Of a stretch of DNA of 64,000 bases, positions 24,962 through 31,670 are shown one piece after another. The position numbers and the translations under genes were made by a program. The notes under the pieces were generated by a model. It saw only the letters and a list, made by a program, of their open reading frames with translations. It was not told the DNA's origin and did not search any database. This DNA comes from Flavobacterium sp. ACN2 (GTDB lineage Bacteria; Bacteroidota; Bacteroidia; Flavobacteriales; Flavobacteriaceae), in contig NZ_MRCM01000007.1 of NCBI RefSeq assembly GCF_002303885.1, positions 62,001 to 126,000 of the forward strand, written 5' to 3'. Each line of letters opens with the position of its first letter. Position 1 is the first letter of the stretch.

Positions 24962-26113
24962 TTATTGTAATGAAATCCAGATATTCTTCGGTAATCTGGC
25001 ATTTATCATGGGTTCGTATTGAATATTATTTTCTAGAATGGTAACGGTATTGAATTGATTAAATAAAAAACATAAAGCTTCGGTAGTTAAATGAATAGAG
25101 AAATGTTTAGCCAGACACATATGACCGCCAATTCCGAAAGTTAGATTTTCAGCATTATTATTTCTTTCAATGTCAAATTTTGATTCATTTTCAAACTTCT
25201 TCCAATCTCGATTTGCCGACGCAAGCACAACTAAAATAGGATCATTTTTTTTAATTAGGCTTTTGCCGATGTAAAAATCTTCCGTCGCAACTCGTCTTGT
25301 ATTGTGAATGGGCGGGTCAAAGCGTAAAGTTTCTATTACCGATTTTTCAATTTCTGTTTTACTAGAAAAAGTTTTATTATTCAGAATCTGCAAGAGAGAA
25401 TTGCTCAAAATTCCTCTTCCCGCATCAAAACTCTGAATAAACAATCCAATTAAATTGCTAATGCTTATTGTTTTAATTTCGTCAAGCGAAAGAGAATTTG
25501 ATTCCGAAATTTTGGCTGATAAAGATTCATAAAAGTTTAATTGAAAAAGCTGTTTTTCTACGATTGAAAATATTGTTGCTGAAACTTCATTTATAGATTT
25601 TACTTGTTCTTCTGTTTTCTGCGGAAGCATTATTTTAACCATAGATTCTATTTGGTTTGCAATAAACTCACAATCCTTTTCTTCAAAATTAAAACTTTGT
25701 AAAACAACTAGAACTGGCAGTTTCTTGCAAACCGAATTTACCCAATCTATTTTGTTTTCAGCTAAATTGCTTTTTATTAATTGGGAAATAATTGAATTGA
25801 TATCTACAGATTTCATTTTTGAAAACAACAACATTGCGATTTCTTTTGAAATTTTATGCTGAGTTCCGTTTGATAATCGTGTCAGATTATTTAAAATTTC
25901 CAATGCCTTTTTATTTAGTTTTTGTTCGTTATTTGGATTTATAACCGGAATTTCGGCTTTAGGATTTTTCAAAATAGAAACACAATCTTCATAAGAATAT
26001 ATTGCCCATATTTTATTGGTTTCATCCCAATAAACGGGATTGTTTTGCAACATGGTTTTATAGATCAAATAAGGATCGCTGCTTTCAGATTGAAGGAATA
26101 AAGTTGACTTCAT
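24962..26113 (-). CDS. Cytochrome P450
   Basis: 383 residues from ATG 26113. A TTG six codons upstream overlaps the promoter's -7 element and is unlikely. The heme-Cys loop is FGIGGHMCLAKHF (~335-347, Cys ligand present). The K-helix ExxR motif is ETLRFDPPIHNTRR (~275). The soluble, class-I-like size implies separate ferredoxin partners, none of which are seen nearby. The I-helix is unusual: GLFIQSFDAGRG replaces the A/G-G-x-D/E-T-T oxygen-activation motif, keeping the acid but putting Ala at the conserved Thr. It is followed by the ABM remnant and divergent from an ArsR-type regulator. Substrate unknown. Confidence 0.9.
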   Translation of the reverse strand: MKSTLFLQSESSDPYLIYKTMLQNNPVYWDETNKIWAIYSYEDCVSILKNPKAEIPVINPNNEQKLNKKALEILNNLTRLSNGTQHKISKEIAMLLFSKMKSVDINSIISQLIKSNLAENKIDWVNSVCKKLPVLVVLQSFNFEEKDCEFIANQIESMVKIMLPQKTEEQVKSINEVSATIFSIVEKQLFQLNFYESLSAKISESNSLSLDEIKTISISNLIGLFIQSFDAGRGILSNSLLQILNNKTFSSKTEIEKSVIETLRFDPPIHNTRRVATEDFYIGKSLIKKNDPILVVLASANRDWKKFENESKFDIERNNNAENLTFGIGGHMCLAKHFSIHLTTEALCFLFNQFNTVTILENNIQYEPMINARLPKNIWISLQ

Positions 26114-26128
26114 GTGGAATGTTTTTAG

Positions 26129-26146
26129 CAAAGTTATTTAACTTTA
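26129..26146. promoter_or_regulatory. Divergent operator/promoter of the P450 operon and ArsR-type gene
   Basis: AAAGTTA-TT-TAACTTT is a perfect inverted repeat between the two genes. On the minus strand the left arm is TAACTTTG, an exact -7 element for the P450; the right arm reads TAACTTTA on the plus strand, a near-match for the regulator gene. A repressor on the dyad would cover both promoters. Confidence 0.55.
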
Positions 26147-26187
26147 CAAGGCAATAGTTCATTCTGCACTTAACTATGAACATCTAA

Positions 26188-26868
26188 ATGGAAGATCAAT
26201 TTATAAAAACAGCATCCTTAATTGGAGATCCTACTCGCGCTTCAATTTTGTGGACTTTAATGGACGGAAGGGCTTTTACAGCTACAGAACTGGCAGTAAG
26301 CGTCAACACATCTCCGCAAAATATTAGTATGCATTTAGGGAAGCTTCTCGATGCCGATTTGCTTTGTGTAGAAAAACAAGGGCGTCATAAATATTACCGA
26401 TTTTCAAATAAAGAAGTCGCATACGCGCTTGAAGCAATGGCAAGTTTAGTTCCGAAACCTGAAGTTGCTTCGAAAGGTAAAGCAGAAACTTATCCTCCAA
26501 TAAAATTCTGCAGAACTTGCTATGATCATCTAGCGGGAAAGATTGGCGTGGCTTTAACGGATAGTTTATTGGAACAAAAAATAATTGTCAATCAAAATAA
26601 CACTTTTGAAATAAGTTCAGATGGGAAAAAGTGGTTTTCAGATTTTGGAATTAATTTGGAAGAAGCACAAAAACAAAAACGAATTTTCTTAAAACCGTGC
26701 TTAGATTGGAGTGAACGTAGAAATCATATTGCCGGTTCAATTGGAACATTGCTTTTTAATAAAATGTTGAAAGAAGACTGGCTCAGAAAAACTGAAAATT
26801 CGAGAGCTATTACTGTTACTGGAAAAGGAGAGAAGGAATTGCTGAAGTATTTTAAGATTGTTGTTTAA
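26188..26868 (+). CDS. ArsR-type winged-helix regulator with C-terminal extension
   Basis: 226 residues. The N-terminal ArsR-type winged helix is clear: ASLIGDPTRASILWTLMDG, then TATELAVSVNTSPQNISMHL (recognition helix) and the wing VEKQGRHKYYRF (to ~75). The extra ~140 residues (PIKFCRTCYDHLAGKIGVAL, then LKPCLDWSERRNHIAGSIG) are typical of a metal-sensor-unlike ArsR subfamily of ~225 residues. Cys residues in CRTC and KPCLDW could bind a ligand or metal; that is speculation. In other bacteria such regulators sit beside ABM monooxygenase genes (for example the yczG/yczJ pair of Bacillus, from memory), matching the frameshifted ABM here. Likely represses the divergent P450-ABM operon. Confidence 0.85.
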   Translation: MEDQFIKTASLIGDPTRASILWTLMDGRAFTATELAVSVNTSPQNISMHLGKLLDADLLCVEKQGRHKYYRFSNKEVAYALEAMASLVPKPEVASKGKAETYPPIKFCRTCYDHLAGKIGVALTDSLLEQKIIVNQNNTFEISSDGKKWFSDFGINLEEAQKQKRIFLKPCLDWSERRNHIAGSIGTLLFNKMLKEDWLRKTENSRAITVTGKGEKELLKYFKIVV

Positions 26869-26912
26869 AAATTTTAGATTGCAGATTTTAGATTAATAGA
26901 TTTCACGCAATC

Positions 26913-27041
26913 TTGTCATTTCGACGAAGGAGAAATCTTCGTGAGAAGCTCGACAAAGATTGGGTTTTCGTTACGGAGTTACTTGCGAAGATTTGCTTCG
27001 CCTGTTCGCTATCGCTCGAGTCTCCTTCGTCGAAATGACAA
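26913..27041. repeat. REP/MITE-like palindromic element with 21-bp terminal inverted repeats
   Basis: Positions 26913-26933 (TTGTCATTTCGACGAAGGAG...) are exactly complementary to 27021-27041. Inside, GAAATCTTCG and CGAAGATTTG add a second inverted pair. No open frame. This 'TCATTTCGACGAAGGAGAAATC' sequence type is widespread between genes of Bacteroidota, from memory, and behaves like a dispersed palindromic repeat. Confidence 0.8.
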
Positions 27042-27074
27042 TACTGCCGTTTTTTAAGGGAAAAACTTAGTGCC

Positions 27075-27950
27075 TTAGCGACTTAGTGGCTCAGAACCTT
27101 CAGGCGAAAAAAGAAACTCAATCACTTTATCATACAATTCATCATCATGCATTCCGTGGCCTAAACCAGAAGTTTCAATAAACTGACTATTTTTCCAATT
27201 GCTTGCTATTTTTTGCCCTTCGGCGAAAGCCACAATTTTATCTGAAGTATCATGAGCAATAAATCCAGGAATAGTAAATTGGGAGGCAAATTTCTGTCCC
27301 GAAAAATCTTCCAATTTAAAATTGAAGTGGTCCAAGAATTTACTTTCTAAAAGAGAAAACATTTTGGTATTTAGGCTCAGCATTGAAACGTAATTGTCTA
27401 TTAAAGTTTTTAACTCTGAAGGAGCTCCTAAAATTACCATTTTGTTGATGCTGGTATTCGGGAATAAATATTGATGGTAAACGCAAGCTGCGCCTCCAAT
27501 CGAATGTCCGATAATAATTTCTGGCTGGTATTTTTCTACTGCTTTATTAATAAATTCGGCATAAAGCGGAACATTAAATTCTTTTCCGCTGCTTTGCCCG
27601 TGAGCTGGAGCGTCAATGGCAATAATAGTGCTTCCAGATTTTTGAAGGTGAGGTAATGTTTTTTTCCATCGTGCGGCATTGCTTTCCCAACCGTGCACTA
27701 ATAGGATTTTAGTTTCATTTCCTTTCCAGATGTAGGTTTGAAAATGATGTTCGTTATGATGAAACGTTTCTGTTTCTGTGTGTCGCAAAACTTTCGGAAG
27801 TTCTTCTTTTTTTAATCGGCCAATTCGCGGTTGGCTAAAAAGAGCATAAGAAAGCTCCATTGCTTTTTTCGGACGCACATAACTCAAAAAATTAATATAA
27901 GATCCGACTGATTTTAATGTAATAAAACGAATGCCTTTTTTAATTCCCAA
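27075..27950 (-). CDS. Alpha/beta hydrolase (serine hydrolase)
   Basis: 291 residues. The alpha/beta-hydrolase core has ILLVHGWESNAARW (oxyanion HG, ~82-95), IIAIDAPAHGQSS and the nucleophile elbow IIIGHSIGGAA (~150, Ser). A likely acid lies in GFIAHDTSDKIV and a His in TSGLGHGMHDDE (~268). It has no signal peptide. The family includes esterases, lipases and acylamino-peptidase-like enzymes; the substrate is not apparent. The last codons and stop (GSEPLSR) come from a 'gagccactaagtcgctaag' intergenic repeat, so the C-terminus was probably extended by repeat sequence. Confidence 0.85.
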   Translation of the reverse strand: MGIKKGIRFITLKSVGSYINFLSYVRPKKAMELSYALFSQPRIGRLKKEELPKVLRHTETETFHHNEHHFQTYIWKGNETKILLVHGWESNAARWKKTLPHLQKSGSTIIAIDAPAHGQSSGKEFNVPLYAEFINKAVEKYQPEIIIGHSIGGAACVYHQYLFPNTSINKMVILGAPSELKTLIDNYVSMLSLNTKMFSLLESKFLDHFNFKLEDFSGQKFASQFTIPGFIAHDTSDKIVAFAEGQKIASNWKNSQFIETSGLGHGMHDDELYDKVIEFLFSPEGSEPLSR

Positions 27951-28051
27951 AACTTAAATTTTTTCTAAAGGTAAAAAATGTTTTGCCACAGATTAAAACG
28001 ATTAAAAAGATTTTATTCAGCATAAGAATAATTTAATGTGTGTTATTCCTT

Positions 28052-28069
28052 TTATCCCGATTTCTATCG
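28052..28069. repeat. TCCCGATTTCTATCGGGA palindrome
   Basis: Short palindromic unit of the same 'TCCCGAT...ATCGGGA' type as the adjacent terminator (28096-28118) and as two units inside the tRNA remnant near 63377-63426. Confidence 0.6.
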
Positions 28070-28087
28070 GGAGTAGCAAAAGTAAAG

Positions 28088-28118
28088 GCAAAAAAAAGTC
28101 CCGATTTAATCGGGACTT
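28088..28118 (-). terminator. Terminator of the nif3-like / zinc-ribbon-family operon
   Basis: On the minus strand AAGTCCCGAT and ATCGGGACTT form a 10-bp stem with a 3-nt loop, followed by T7-8; it starts ~5 bp beyond the stop codon. Confidence 0.85.
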
Positions 28119-28122
28119 GATA

Positions 28123-28902
28123 TTAGAATTTTGCGAACAATTGTTCCATTTTTTCTTTTTCTTCTTCAGCTAACTGAGTATCAACTAAAATTCTTCCAGA
28201 GTGCTCATCAGTAATGATTTTCTTTCTTGAAGCAATTTCAACCTGAGTTTGTGGCGGAATTGTAAAGAAAGATCCAGCAGAAGCTCCTCTTTCGATAGAA
28301 ACTACAGCTAATCCGTTACGAACACTGCTTCTGATTCTGTTGTAAGCTGCTAATAATCTGTCTTCGATTTGTGAAGCAAATTCAGCAGATTTTTCAGTTA
28401 AGAAAGTTTCTTCTTTCTGAGTTTCAGCCATGATAGCATCTAACTCAGATTTTTTATGTTTTAAATGAGAGCTTTTAGCATCAAGTTTTTCTTTTAAATT
28501 AGAAATAACTTCTTTTTTGTGCTCGATAGAAGCTTTCATTTCTTTGATTTGCTTTTCAGCCAATTGAATTTCTAATTCTTGAAATTCAACTTCTTTTGTC
28601 AAAGAATTAAATTCTCTGTTGTTACGTACTGATTCTTGTTGTTTAGTGTACTTCTTGATAACCTCTTTATGCTCCTCAATAGCAATTTTCTTTGCTTTGA
28701 TTTGCTCCTCAATCACTTCAAGTTCACCTTTCAGTTTTTCTGAACGAGTGCTCAAACCTGCAACTTCATCTTCTAAATCTTCAACCTCTAAAGGAAGTTC
28801 TCCTCTAACGTTTCTGATTTCGTCAATTCTAGAGTCAATAAGCTGTAAATCGTATATTGCTCTTAACTTGTCCTCAACACTTAATTCTTTCGTATTCGTC
28901 AT
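28123..28902 (-). CDS. Coiled-coil protein of the C4 zinc-ribbon (CT398/zf-RING_7) family, zinc ligands lost
   Basis: 259 residues. A long antiparallel coiled-coil hairpin (~10-185) is followed by the C-terminal module SIERGASAGSFFTIPPQTQV, then ITDEHSGRILVD. The family module reads CxxC...PPQ...CxxCGRIL. Here the four Cys positions are Ser, Ser, Asp and Ser while PPQ and GRIL are kept, so a zinc ribbon cannot form as usual. The gene lies 3 bp after the Nif3-like gene, a pairing that is widely conserved. Function unknown; a DNA/RNA or protein scaffold role is suggested for relatives. Confidence 0.85.
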   Translation of the reverse strand: MTNTKELSVEDKLRAIYDLQLIDSRIDEIRNVRGELPLEVEDLEDEVAGLSTRSEKLKGELEVIEEQIKAKKIAIEEHKEVIKKYTKQQESVRNNREFNSLTKEVEFQELEIQLAEKQIKEMKASIEHKKEVISNLKEKLDAKSSHLKHKKSELDAIMAETQKEETFLTEKSAEFASQIEDRLLAAYNRIRSSVRNGLAVVSIERGASAGSFFTIPPQTQVEIASRKKIITDEHSGRILVDTQLAEEEKEKMEQLFAKF

Positions 28903-28905
28903 ATT

Positions 28906-30000
28906 CTATAAGTACTTAACTGGATTTGTATTTTCTTCCGATAAAATGATTGCAAAATTAAGAATTTTTTTTCGAAGATAATCAACAATATAATTTTTTG
29001 TATAGCGTTCGCTCTCAAAATGACCAATATCTGCCAAAAGTAGCTTGTTTTCAGCTTCATAAAACTGGTGATACTTCAAATCGGCAGTCAAAAAAGCGTC
29101 GGCTCCAGCCTGAATTGCATTTTTTATGGCAAAACTTCCAGATCCTCCCAAAACAGCAACTTTTTTTATTTTTTTACCTAAAAAAGCAGAATGACGAATT
29201 CCGTCGGCAATCATTTTTTCTTTTACAGAAACAAGGAAATCTTTTTCATCCATTTCAGTTTCAAACTCACCAATCATTCCTAAACCAATATTTTGGTGAG
29301 CATTCTTTAAATCGTAGATCTCATAAGCGACTTCTTCGTAAATATGATTCGCAAAAAGTGCTTTTAAAATTCTGGACTGAAGATGTTTTTCAAAAACCAC
29401 TTCAATTTTAATTTCTTCTCCTGTATGCAGTTTTCCTTTTTCTCCAATTACAGGATTGCTGTCTTCATTTCCTTGAAAAGTAAAAAAACCTTGCGTGTTG
29501 AAACTGCAATTGTCATAGTTTCCAATTGTTCCAGCTCCAGCTTCAAACATGGCATTTCGAACTTTATCTGCATTATCTGGAACAGTGAAAGTGACTAATT
29601 TTTGAATGAAATTTTGTTTCGGAATCAAAACCTTAGTATTTGTCAATCCTAATGCATCGCAGAAAATTTTATTTACGCCTTGCGAATGATTGTCAAGTGC
29701 GGTATGAACGGCATAAATAGCAATATCGTTTTTGATCGCTTTTAAAATAGCGCGTTCTACATAATTTTTGCCTGTAATTTTTTTAATTCCAGAAAATAAT
29801 ATCGGGTGAAAACAAACGACTAGATTACAGTTTTTAGCAACAGCTTCGTCAATAACACTTTCTAAGGCATCATGACAGACTAAAACTCCCGTAGATTCGG
29901 TTTCAGAATCTCCAACTAAAAGTCCAACATTGTCAAAATCTTCGGCATAAGCCAAAGGAGCCATTTCTTCAAGAGCCGATATAATATTTTTGATTTTCAT
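28906..30000 (-). CDS. Nif3-like dinuclear metal center protein (DUF34/YqfO family)
   Basis: 364 residues from ATG 30000; an 11-codon upstream extension (MLPTKIWKKLK) is not typical and is rejected. Begins MKIKNIISALEEMAPLAYAE followed by DFDNVGLLVGD, with metal-ligand residues in VVCFHPILF and YAVHTALDN and, at the C-terminus, DAFLTADLKYHQFYEAE followed by IGHFESERYT. The middle ~130 residues (YqfO-type insert, KLVTFTVPDNADKVRNAMFE ... AVLGG) mark the long form of the family. Often annotated as GTP cyclohydrolase I type 2 homolog; the true role is unsettled. Forms an operon with the zinc-ribbon-family gene. Confidence 0.92.
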   Translation of the reverse strand: MKIKNIISALEEMAPLAYAEDFDNVGLLVGDSETESTGVLVCHDALESVIDEAVAKNCNLVVCFHPILFSGIKKITGKNYVERAILKAIKNDIAIYAVHTALDNHSQGVNKIFCDALGLTNTKVLIPKQNFIQKLVTFTVPDNADKVRNAMFEAGAGTIGNYDNCSFNTQGFFTFQGNEDSNPVIGEKGKLHTGEEIKIEVVFEKHLQSRILKALFANHIYEEVAYEIYDLKNAHQNIGLGMIGEFETEMDEKDFLVSVKEKMIADGIRHSAFLGKKIKKVAVLGGSGSFAIKNAIQAGADAFLTADLKYHQFYEAENKLLLADIGHFESERYTKNYIVDYLRKKILNFAIILSEENTNPVKYL

Positions 30001-30030
30001 TTTCAGTTTTTTCCAAATTTTTGTTGGTAA

Positions 30031-30090
30031 CAACTATTTATACTAATGGTAATAATAGTTGATACTAAAAGTACAAATTTAGTACATTTG
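30031..30090 (+). promoter_or_regulatory. Promoter/operator of the toxin-antitoxin operon
   Basis: TTG (30059-30061), 21 bp, TACATTTG (30083-30090): a good promoter 20 bp before the antitoxin ATG. CAACTATT (30031-30038) and AATAGTTG (30054-30061) form an inverted repeat overlapping the -33 element, and AGTAC occurs twice around the spacer, so antitoxin autorepression is plausible. Confidence 0.6.
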
Positions 30091-30110
30091 TAATATAAAA
30101 TTTATAAGTT

Positions 30111-30356
30111 ATGACAACTATAAAAATTAACGAACGCACGAAGACAGGAAAAGCATTTATGGAAATGTTTGAAGCTTTCTTTAAAGGTCTTGATGGTATT
30201 GAAATTGTAGAAACGGATAGTTATGGACAGGTTAATGAGGAGCCAAGTATTTATAGTGCAGAATTTATTGAAAAAGTTAAAAAAGCAGAAGAGAATATTA
30301 AACAAGGAAAAACGACAAGATTAAATCCAGATGATATATGGGGAAGTATTTTGTAG
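30111..30356 (+). CDS. Antitoxin of a YoeB-type toxin-antitoxin pair (DUF2683-like)
   Basis: 81 residues. The N-terminus MTTIKINERTKTGKAFMEMF looks like the short beta-strand/helix DNA-binding start of small antitoxins. The acidic, probably flexible C-terminal half (YSAEFIEKVKKAEENIKQGK, then LNPDDIWGSIL) would wrap the toxin. It overlaps the toxin gene by 19 bp, which ensures coupled translation. It should neutralise the toxin and repress the operon through the palindrome upstream. Confidence 0.8.
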   Translation: MTTIKINERTKTGKAFMEMFEAFFKGLDGIEIVETDSYGQVNEEPSIYSAEFIEKVKKAEENIKQGKTTRLNPDDIWGSIL

Positions 30357-30619
30357 AATTTGACGATATTGCTCGTAAAGATTTGAAAAGTCACTATAAA
30401 TCAGGAAATAAAGCTACCATAAAAAAGATCGAAAAAATACTTTTGGAACTAACTGAAACCCCTTTTTTTGGAGAAGGACAACCAGAGGAATTGAAGTATA
30501 GTCTTAATGGATATTGGTCTAGAAGAATTAATCAAAAAGATAGAATGATTTATCGGGTAGAAGAAGATATCGTAACCGTTATTATAGTTTCAGCAATGGG
30601 ACATTATTCAGATAAATAA
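30338..30619 (+). CDS. Txe/YoeB family mRNA interferase toxin
   Basis: 93 residues, RelE superfamily fold. YoeB signatures are present: GQPEELKYSLNGYWSRRINQ followed by KDRMIYRVEEDIVTVIIVSA, ending GHYSDK. The family's catalytic Glu (PEEL), Arg (RRIN/DRMIY) and the near-terminal His-Tyr (GHY) are all visible, so it looks intact. YoeB enzymes bind the ribosome and cut mRNA at the A site. The downstream lpxK starts only 4 bp after its stop. Confidence 0.92.
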   Translation: MGKYFVEFDDIARKDLKSHYKSGNKATIKKIEKILLELTETPFFGEGQPEELKYSLNGYWSRRINQKDRMIYRVEEDIVTVIIVSAMGHYSDK

Positions 30620-30623
30620 TTCT

Positions 30624-31646
30624 ATGAACTTACTTCGAAAAATACTTTTCCCTTTCGCCATTTTATACGGATTCATTACTTCGATCCGTAATTTTCTTTT
30701 TGATAAAGGGATTCTAAAATCCACTTCGTTTGATATTCCAGTAATTGCGGTTGGAAATCTTAGCGTTGGCGGTACTGGTAAAACACCTCAAATAGAATAT
30801 TTAATTCGTTTATTATCTGATAAATATAAAATTGCCACTTTAAGCCGCGGTTATAAAAGAAAGTCAGAAGGTTTTGTTTTGGCTAATGAAAATTCGAATG
30901 CCGAAATTTTGGGAGATGAACCTTTTCAGTTTTATCAAAAATTTCAAAATATAATGGTTGCTGTTGATGCCAATCGTACAAACGGAATTCAGCAATTACT
31001 TTCTCAAAACGAACAGCCAGAAATTGTTCTGTTGGATGATGCCTATCAGCATAGAAAAGTAAAAGCTGGTTTTTATATTTTACTGACTTCTTATGGTGAT
31101 TTATATGCAGACGATTTTATGCTGCCAACGGGGAATTTGCGTGAAAGCAGGAGCGGAGCAGAAAGGGCTAGTATAGTAGTTGTTACAAAATGTCCTAAAA
31201 TTTTAACAGAAGAAGAACAAACTGAGATTAGATTAAAATTGAAGTTGAAAGGCAGTCAGAAAGTCTTTTTTACTTTTATAGACTACGATATGATCATTTA
31301 TGGTAAAAACGAAAAAATTGCCGTTAGTGAAATCAAATCAGAACCAAAACTTCTTTTAGCTGGAATTGCAAAACCAAAACCATTTTTTGACTACCTAAAA
31401 AATGAAAGTGATGAATGCTTGACTTTTCCAGATCATCATCATTTTTCTGATGCAGATTTAAATTCAATTCGAAATAAAGCAAACGGAAGGAAAATAATCA
31501 CCACCGAAAAAGATTATGTGAGATTGAAAGACTCAGAGTTAGTAGATCAATTGTATTATTTGCCAATAAAAAGCTCGTTCATCAATCATCAGCAAGATTT
31601 TGATGCAACGATTTTAGAGTATGTAAAAGAAAACTCAAAATCTTAG
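30624..31646 (+). CDS. lpxK: Tetraacyldisaccharide 4'-kinase
   Basis: Phosphorylates the 4' position of the lipid A precursor at the inner membrane, an essential step of lipopolysaccharide synthesis. 340 residues. N-terminal membrane-associated helix (LFPFAILYGFITSIRNFLFD), P-loop VGNLSVGGTGKTPQIEYL (~45-62), LSRGYKRKS, DDAYQHRKV and FPDHHHFSDADL, then TTEKDYVRL, all classic LpxK motifs. It begins 4 bp after the YoeB-like toxin gene with no obvious promoter between them. Confidence 0.96.
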   Translation: MNLLRKILFPFAILYGFITSIRNFLFDKGILKSTSFDIPVIAVGNLSVGGTGKTPQIEYLIRLLSDKYKIATLSRGYKRKSEGFVLANENSNAEILGDEPFQFYQKFQNIMVAVDANRTNGIQQLLSQNEQPEIVLLDDAYQHRKVKAGFYILLTSYGDLYADDFMLPTGNLRESRSGAERASIVVVTKCPKILTEEEQTEIRLKLKLKGSQKVFFTFIDYDMIIYGKNEKIAVSEIKSEPKLLLAGIAKPKPFFDYLKNESDECLTFPDHHHFSDADLNSIRNKANGRKIITTEKDYVRLKDSELVDQLYYLPIKSSFINHQQDFDATILEYVKENSKS

Positions 31647-31670
31647 CATCTCAGAAACTTAGTTTCTCAG

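Noticed and set aside
26114..26131. TTG-start extension of the P450
   Set aside because: Overlaps the exact -7 element of its promoter, so it would not be transcribed.
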